From the NCBI GenBank assembly GCA_041739275.1, contig JBGSOF010000035.1:53388-117387 (forward strand): a DNA stretch of 64,000 bases. The letters run 5' to 3'. Shown here in pieces: positions 19,101 to 26,600 of this stretch (positions within the stretch are counted from its first letter, which is position 1; each line of letters starts with the position of its first letter). This DNA is from WGMI01 sp041739275. GTDB lineage: Bacteria > Bacteroidota > Bacteroidia > Flavobacteriales > Schleiferiaceae. The translations under genes and the position numbers were made by a program. The notes beneath the pieces were generated by a model. It did no database searches, was not told where the DNA came from, and saw only the letters and a program-made list of their open reading frames with translations.

Positions 19101-20286
19101 CGGCAGCCCGGTTCCGACCGGAACCTTTGACCTGATCGGCCACGGCAGTCAATTCGACGCGAGCAGCCCATTTACCGAAGGGTATCAAATTCTGCCTTGC
19201 AGCCTTCTCGATATCGTCCAAGACACGTGCCCTACCGGGTATAACGTCATGGTGACCTTCGTCAGCAAATACGACTATTCGGTAGCCTTCTCAGCCATTC
19301 CCGGAGCTACGGCCTATCAAGTACAGTACCGCATGGTGGGCGACCTCACTTGGACCACCCGCAGTGCAGGAGGCAGCCCCAAAAACATCACGGTTCTCGG
19401 ACCGGGCATGTGGGAAATCCGCGTGGGTGCCTTGGTCAACGGAGTCTATGAATACTCTTGTGCTGAGACCGTCGAAGTCGATTGCTTCCCGATCAATGCG
19501 GGTATTGTGGTGTTCAAAGCTCCTTTCTGCGCTACTTCGCCCGCTACCTACCGCGTAAACTGGGCCGGTGGTGTTGGAACTCCGACCTTCTTGTGGAGCA
19601 ACGGGGCTACGACTCGTTCAATTACCACGACTCCGGGTACCTATAGCTGCATTGTTACGGACACCTATGGTTGCTCAGACACGGCCAGCATTACAAGCAG
19701 CGCTCCGGCCGGTTCGTTTGAATCGACCACTTTGGTAAGCGTTGGAAAGGCCGGTGCTTTGTTCACCGTGAACTGGAACCCTAAGGTGATCCCAGGTGCT
19801 ACGATTCTCGGATACCGCGCAGGATATCGCGTTCAGGGCAGTAATGCTCCTTTCACCAACAGCTCGCTTGTAGGTGGAACTAGCCACGTATTCAACTTGA
19901 GTACCGAGTGCAATGCAAACTACGAGTTTACCGTGACCGTTCGTTATCAGTACATCAGCCAAACCGCTGCCACTTCTGCTCCTGCGTGTACGATTAGCCG
20001 TGGACACAACAACGGTCCGTGCAAGGGCGAAGAGGGTGTTGCCGCTATCGACGCCGCTAACAGCTTGATCGTGTACCCGAACCCAACCACCAACGCTTTG
20101 TTCGTAGCCTTGAACGGCGAAGAAACTTTGGTTGAAGTTCTCGACATCAACGGTCGCGTGGTGATGAGCCAGGTGTTCAGCGGTGTTGAAGCTCATCTCG
20201 AGCTCGGCACTTTGGCCAACGGCATGTATGTTGTGCGCGCTACTTCGGGCAGCGAAGTGGCTACCGCCAAAATCGTGAAGGAGTAA
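16186..20286 (+). CDS. T9SS-secreted multidomain protein with N-terminal blue-copper (cupredoxin) domain and lamin-tail domains
   Basis: A 1366-residue secreted protein; the ATG at 16186 gives the signal peptide MKHFFRTLAIGLVTSLGLGA, and an earlier ATG at 16141 was rejected. Residues 22-110 are a plastocyanin-like domain with type 1 copper ligands H53, C94, H97 and M102; the C-x2-H-x4-M spacing equals that of plastocyanin. After a beta domain (about 115-310) and an FN3 domain come two lamin-tail-type domains (about 462-625 and 640-810) and an OB-fold-like stretch (815-1015). The shared C-terminal block covers 1021-1366 and ends in a type A sorting domain (NPTTNALFV). It should be displayed on the cell surface. 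The copper site implies electron transfer, copper binding or a purely structural relic; the sequence cannot say which. It is followed by its own terminator. Confidence 0.85.
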   Translation: MKHFFRTLAIGLVTSLGLGATVHQVSNQEQTFAPQTVIVQVGDTVNWVLAGTHNVNGQTAVYPANPVGFFSGAASLNQNFSFQFTTAGTYTYQCDPHVANGMIGTVIVRASLSNSLAAGDVMLTGYNSDGNDGLAFVALADIPAYTTLWITDEEWTGSAFGTGEGDNYWYNTVLTPAGTVVDLSQFQSSPFAAVATSGFAGRGTRGAMALGASDEQVYIYTGRERAPQAFLTAFSNESFTFGGATLVGTGLVDGTNAFNISGDEDVAAYTGTRTGQTKSQYQALLTNIANWISQDASGNQDADGVAPDAPFSTTVFSINAGGPGLQPVTALTVTANGTDEVQVTWTKPIGTNGSDWDGVVVFISENPFSGPFFTNNTPEAGNYAGNFSYGGGTPINATGTPNTGFTIYRSTADANGNISIDGLTDNTTYYVRAYSYTVESGNDNFSTEADANGTTDSNTPLGSDLMIVGSVDGPLTGGVPKVIELYAVNAVADLSEYTLKLYANGSATPTTTILSNLGNGSLNAGDRFYVESTTTGFLTFFGFAPDTTGSVFLNGDDAIALERNGITVDVLGQLGQDGTGQCWDYVDGWIYRNNGSSPTATFNCADWTYSGIDALDGATSNGTASNPYPIGTYGIVPTVDLQITEVMAGSVHANSLVNGDWFEITNVGASAVNLAGFSWDDDSKIVGTYVFPNITLLAGQSLIVLDEDSVNVQAWTNIWSQTPNGIKVVARNQMTPSGFAGLSQSGDRIYLWDASNAIVDTIAYTSYTAGSSLVFANGVNQGQSVNGVNGAYTSLGNDIGSPANLAPMMITIPDYTISEINSINGSGVADSAGVYCAITGVVTSCDFDGNAGYSFFITDGTGWLNVFNFADVNAYQSNIGDSVRFVGTLTQFNGLLEIVPDSLVLLATNAAVPAPSVEMHLDESTESKYIRLNGVSVIDTTTWPALGASANVAILSGMDTLTLRIDNDTDIDGSPVPTGTFDLIGHGSQFDASSPFTEGYQILPCSLLDIVQDTCPTGYNVMVTFVSKYDYSVAFSAIPGATAYQVQYRMVGDLTWTTRSAGGSPKNITVLGPGMWEIRVGALVNGVYEYSCAETVEVDCFPINAGIVVFKAPFCATSPATYRVNWAGGVGTPTFLWSNGATTRSITTTPGTYSCIVTDTYGCSDTASITSSAPAGSFESTTLVSVGKAGALFTVNWNPKVIPGATILGYRAGYRVQGSNAPFTNSSLVGGTSHVFNLSTECNANYEFTVTVRYQYISQTAATSAPACTISRGHNNGPCKGEEGVAAIDAANSLIVYPNPTTNALFVALNGEETLVEVLDINGRVVMSQVFSGVEAHLELGTLANGMYVVRATSGSEVATAKIVKE
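19696..19823 (+). repeat. 128-bp perfect repeat, copy 2
   Basis: Identical to 15432-15559 (see there). The similarity continues with scattered silent changes through the sorting domain and into the 3' untranslated terminator. Confidence 0.95.
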
Positions 20287-20306
20287 TCTCCAACCGTCTT
20301 TTTCTG

Positions 20307-20337
20307 AAAGGTCGCCTTCGGGCGGCCTTTTTTTTTT
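20307..20337 (+). terminator. Rho-independent terminator after the cupredoxin-containing T9SS gene
   Basis: Stem AAAGGTCGCC / GGCGGCCTTT with TTCG loop, then ten T. Compared with its twin at 16043 one C has become T; the pair is then G-U in RNA, so the hairpin is kept. The region from here to the next start at 20608 holds no other gene. Confidence 0.92.
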
Positions 20338-20607
20338 GCTCTCCGGCAAAGTCATCACCATCCTAATTCCCCCAGCCACTCGTGCCAAAGCAGCCTACTC
20401 ATTCATTTCCCGGTTGAAAAACTTGTTCATAAGTAGCAGCATCGACTTGCACGGTTCGCAAAATTTTTTATATCTCATTTTCAGGCCATTGCAGTGACCT
20501 ATCGGCAATAGAGGACGTATGCTCAAACTCTCTCCTTCATAGATGTTAAAAAAACGCTTAAAATTGAATCGACAATTAACCTCAGAGCAACAACTAACCT
20601 CAGACCT
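20338..20607 (+). other. Gene-free leader before the giant T9SS gene, with a direct repeat
   Basis: About 270 bp without coding signs. The only structure noticed is the 10-bp direct repeat TAACCTCAGA at 20577-20586 and 20595-20604, immediately before the ATG at 20608. No full TAnnTTTG promoter was found. Confidence 0.4.
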
Positions 20608-23600
20608 ATGAGAAAATCTACCTCGTGGGGCCTTCGCGGCCTTACGGCGGTGGTTGCGTCGCTTGTGCAGCGCACCCACCCCACCTCGTCAGGAGACCGA
20701 TCGGCACGCCATGCGTTGCTCGCCGGTCTCTTTTTGTTTGGCGCAGCCTCGGCTTACGGGCAATACTGCACCACTGGGGTCGGCCCGAGTAGTGCGGCAG
20801 ACTCAAACATCGACTCAGTCTACATCGCCGGCGATTCGTACAATATTGCGAAGGTGCCCGATTGTGCGGCAGTTGGCGTTGAGAATTTCACCGCAAGCGA
20901 TTCAGTAAATCTCTCTGCGTTGGGTAACTATACCCTCCAAGTTTCTCTTGGATCGTGCAGTTCGAGCAATTTTACCGGCCGCGCTCAAGCATACATCGAC
21001 TTTGATGGAGACCAGATTTTTGAAACATCTGAATCGATCGGCTCGGTTTCTTATTTGGACGTTGACTTGCCCTTCACTGCAAACTTCGCCTTCCAAGTTC
21101 CTGCTTATGCATTAACACTGAGCACGCGGATGCGGGTGATTATGTACGAAGGCGCCCCGTCTTTGCCTATCAACCCTTGCGCGAGTTTCACGTGGGGTAC
21201 GGTAGCCGATTTTGCGGTGAACGTAACCAACAGCCTGCCCTGCCCCGCGCCTTACAACGTGGTTGCCACGGGCATTACCCAAACCGGCGCCAACATTGGC
21301 TTTACGACCGGAGGCTCGACCCACCACGATTTTGAATATGGTGCTCCCGGTTTTGTCTTGGGCACAGGAACTCAAGTATTGAACCAAACCGACAACCCCT
21401 ATGCGCTGTCAGGCTTGAGCGCTTCGACTTCATACGATGTTTACGTCCGCGACAATTGCGGAATCAACGGTACCAGTGCTTGGAGCGGACCGGTTTCTTT
21501 GACGACGCTCGCATCTTGTAACCCCGTAACCAATTTAGTGGGTCTCCCCACTGGAGATGGGGTGATCTTGACCTGGGCCGAAACCGATCCCGCCGATACC
21601 TACACCTTGGAATACGGAGCGCTCAACTTTGTACAAGGCGCCGGAACCACGGTTGGCTCGGGTACGACCGAAGGCTACACAATCACGGGCTTGGCCGCAG
21701 CCACGGCCTACGATGTATACGTGCGCAAAAACTGCGGCGTAAATGGAAACAGCTCATGGGTCAAAGTGAGCTTCACCACCGCTCGACCCGTTCCATACTC
21801 TACCGATTTCGCTACCTATCCTCCGGCCGGCTGGACCGAGCGCGATGGCAATATTGCCAACCCTACGGTATTTACGAGCACCACCACTTCCAACTGGGGT
21901 GTGGATGGTTTCCTCAACGTAGGAACGACAGGGGCTGCCCGTCTCAACTTGTTCAGCACGACGCCGACCGAATGGATGTGTTCGCCCACCATTTATGTTC
22001 CGGCTTCGACGGGCTACACCGTGAAGTTCGACATTGGATTTACCGATTTCGCCAACAGCAACCCCCCGGAAGCGGTTACGGCCACAGACGACAGCATTTT
22101 TATTGTGGTCTCCACTGACGGAGGGGCTACTTGGTTGCGCAGCAACGTCGTTAAAACCTATGTGCAAGGCTCCATGCCCAGCCATTTGGGTCAAACGGAG
22201 TATATCGATTTGACCGGATTTAGTGGTCCGATTCAAATTGGTTTCTACGGAGAATCGACCGTTTCCAACTGGGACAACGACTTGCACATCGACAATTTCA
22301 GCATCATTGCTTCTCCTACGTGTGGGGAACCCAATGGAATCAGCAGTTCGAATGTGACCTACGATCAGGCCACCATTCAATGGACGGCCAATTCCCTATT
22401 CGGCGCTCCTCAAGATTTCACCATCGAATATGGTGCAACGGGCTTTGCTCTAGGAACGGGCACCCAGGTAACTGCCGTTTCATCTCCCTACGTCCTCGAC
22501 TCATTGACGGCCAATACTGCATATCAATACTACCTGCGCCAAAATTGCACCGGAGGCGATGGCAGCAGTGCTTGGGTCGGGCCCTTCAGCTTTACCACCA
22601 ACACCCTTTTGAGCGGTGTCCAGTTTTGGAACTTCGAGAGCGAATCGACCACTGCTGTGATTGGAACGAACCCCGCGAGCACCATGGTCAATGGTTGGAG
22701 ACTGTTCAATTTGCAAACCAGTTTCCGTTGGGAAACCGAAGATGCAAGCGGTACTGATGAAAATTCAACCGCCACCGGTCCCCATTTCGACAAAACGACA
22801 GGAGTTGTTGGAGGGAAATATCTGTTTACCGAAGCCAACGGTGTGCTGAACGACTCTACGTTTGCCCTTACCCCCTTTGTGAATATTACGGGCATTACCG
22901 GTCCGGAACTCAACTTCTGGTACCATATGTATGGAGCCACCACGGGTACCCTCGCGGTCGACGTTTGGAACAACGGAGTTTGGCAGCGTAATCGATTCTC
23001 TTTGAGCGGCCAACAACAAACTTCCGGCACCGAAGCGTGGAGACAAGGCAAGGTTAGCCTGATCGGATACACCGGCGTGGTTCAGGTGCGCTTCCGGGGT
23101 GTTCGCGGTTCGAGCTTTACCGGCGATATGGCCATTGATGATGTGGGCATTACCAGCGAACCCTGTCAGCCCGCGACCAATGTATTTGTCGATAACATCA
23201 CGGCATCGAGCGCCCGGATCAACTGGACGTCCGGATTTGGGGTCAACCAGTACCTCATAGAATACGGTCCTACAGGCTTTGCTCTGGGCACGGGAACAAG
23301 CGTGCAGACTTCGGGCAATGTTCGAAACCTTACGAGCTTGTTGGCCAATACAAGCTACCAGTATTATTTCGAGAACCGCTGCTTCGGCATCGATACCGTA
23401 CTGAGTGGACCCTTCACCTTCCGCACCTTGTGCACCGGACCTTTGAATGGCACGCTAACGGTCGATCCATCTTTGCCCGCGAGCGCAACCAACTTCCAGA
23501 GCTTCCAAGCATTGAACGATGGGTTGTCGATTTGCGGCATTAACGGAGCGGTAACGGTGAACGTCAAAGAAGGCGTTTATTCTCGCTTCCAGCTCGATAG

Positions 23601-26600
23601 CATTCCGGGTTCATCGACGGTGAACACCGTAACGATTCGTTCGAATCCTTCGAACACCTCAGATGTCATTCTTCAAGCCACCGCTTTGGTGGCCGCAGAC
23701 AACTATTTGATTCGATTGTTCGATGTCGACCACGTTCGCGTAAACGGTTTGGTCTTCGATCCTCAAGGGGGAACCTACGGCCGCGGTGTGGTTTTGGAAG
23801 GTGGAAACAACAACATCCATATCACGAACAACACCTTCAATGGCGAGGGCACGGCAAGCAGTACGTTTAACGCCGCCATCTTCGACAATACGGGGTCGAC
23901 CAACCGCACCAACGACATCCTCATCGATGGCAATACAATTGACGACGCTGCCTATGGGGTCTATGCTGTTGGAGTGGGCACTACCGACTTCCAGCGCGGA
24001 TGGACGATCACCAACAACACCATCGGAGCGGCCAACTTCGGGGTCTACATGCAGTACCTAGACTCAACGCTCATCGAGGGCAATACCATCCAACCCTGCG
24101 GAGTTCTCGCGTCGAACTCAACCTCTTATGGAGTGTACGCGCTCACAGAGAACGGAAGCATCGACGTGCTGGGCAACAACATCGTTCGCAACGGTAGTTC
24201 GACCAACTACGGCGTGTACTTGATCAACGCTGAAGGTTTCAGCACGAACTACATGCAAATTGCCAACAACAGCGTTGCCTTGACGGGGGGTACAGCTTCC
24301 TCAGCCCAATATGGTATCTGGGTGGGCAACTGCTCATTCACAGAAGTATTGTTCAACTCCGTCAACGTGACCATCGGTTCGGCAACTACTTCGCGTCCAC
24401 TTTATGTTACGCGCAATACGGTCGCTCCTATTGCAACGGACCTTCGGATTCTGAACAACGTGTTCGTGAATAACACGGGGTATGCTGCCGAGCTGTTTCC
24501 CGCCACGTACACGGCTTATGTTACAAGCATGAACCACAACGCCTACTTTACCAGCGGTGCCAACAAGATCCGCGCCAACGCGATCAACTACACCGACGTA
24601 GAGTCCTTCTTTACGTTTAGCGGTTTCGATGCGAACTCAATCCTCGGGAATCCCGGGTTCACAAGTCCAAGCAATTTGTTGCCTTCCAACGGCTTCTTGA
24701 ACGAAGGAGGTACGCCTTATGGCGACATCACCGAAGACATCGATGGCAATTTGCGGAGCTTGACTGTTCCTGATATCGGTTGCTACGAATATACGCCCCC
24801 GGCTTGCCCCATTGCAATCTCAGTAGGTTCTTATGCTCTTGACGATTCGCTGTACACCTTGTACAACCACCTTGGAATTCGGTGGAAGAATGGAGGAGGC
24901 ACCACGCGCAGCTTGCGTTGGGGACCTGCCGGAACCGATCCCGATTCGATGACCAACATCGTGACGGGCATCACCGACTCGTTCTATGTAGCCTCGGGGC
25001 TCACTTCTGGAATCGCATACGACTTCTATGTTCGGGAATACTGCACAGCTTTTGATTCTTCGGACTATTCGAGCGTGTTTACGGCTGCTCCTGTATGCCC
25101 CGTTGCTACTTCGTTGGCGGTTGTCAGCGGTTCGACTACAGCCACTTCTGTTCAACTGCGTTGGAGAGCGGGCAACTATGGCAGCGGGTTTACCGTGGTC
25201 TATGGTCCGGCCAACTTCAACCCAGTCGGAGGAGGAACGCTGTTGGAAAACGTCCTCGACACCTTTGTAACAGTGAACGGTTTGTCGGGAAACACCAACT
25301 ACGATTTCTACGTTCGGAGTTTCTGTTCTGCGAACGATTCGTCGAACCTCACGACCAAAGTGACTCAGCGCACCCTATGCGGAGTCTTCGCAGGCTCAGT
25401 AAACGCAAACTTTACCGATGTGGCGGGGAACCTCCTTGGCACACAACCCAATTTGTTGCAACTGGCCAACTGTTTCTCCATAGGAGCGGGCACCACCAAT
25501 GCCAGCTTCCGCTGGGAAACCGAAGCCTCTACCGGTACCGACAACAACAGTACTGCAACCGGCCCAGCCTTCGACAACACGACCCCGACAACTGTAGGCG
25601 GCATCTACATCTTCCTTGAGACATCGTCGGGAACGACCGGTGATCGGGCGTATGTAGTGAGTCCTCAAGTTGATTTGACGGGCATCTCTACTCCCATGGT
25701 GCAGTTTGCTTATCATTTGTATGGAGCGAGCATAGACAGCTTGCGCTTGGATGTAAGAGGCAGCGACGGAGTTTGGGACAACAACGTCTGGTCGATCTTC
25801 GGACAGCAACAGACTTCTTCAGCAGCACCTTACACCACAGTTCAGGTTCCAATCTGGGGCTTTGCGGGAGACACCATCCAAATCCGCTTCATGGGTCGCA
25901 AGGGCAGCACTTTTACAGGCGATATGGCCCTTGATGACATCTTCATCGGCGTAGGCCCGAGCTGTCTCAACCCGTTCGCGATTAGCGCGGTGGCCACCAG
26001 CACTTCGAGTGCTTCGGTGAGCGTAACGCCAAGTTCTTCTGTGATTGGCTACGAAGTGACATACGGTCCTACGGGCTTCAACCCTGCCTTGACCGGTACT
26101 ACGGTATCCAGCGCCAGCAGCCCAATTGCCCTGACGGGTCTTACGGGAGGCGATGGTTGGGACTACTACGTTCGCCAAATCTGCGGAGCGGGCGACACTT
26201 CAGTATTCCCAGGTGTTAAAGGATCTGTCAACACGGCCTGCGCCGTACCGACGGCTCTGGTGGCCAACCCTGTAGGGGTAACGACCGCTACTTTGGGATG
26301 GTCGACCCCTTTAAGTGGTACTGGGTTTGAGGTAGAGTATGGTACGACTGGCTTTGCACTGGGAACGGGAACCCGGGTATTTACCGCGGTGAACAGCCTC
26401 AGCCTCGCGGGTCTCGTATCAAACACCAACTATCAGTGGTTCTTGCGCGCAGCCTGCGACACGGCAGCCAACGACTATTCTGCTTGGAGCGCCGTTCAAA
26501 GCTTCAGCACCCAGTGCGTGACGCCTGCTCCGGCCACGGTCACCTTTACGGGAATTGCAGGAAACCTGGTCCCCACGGTTGCTCAGGGTTCGGTTAAATT

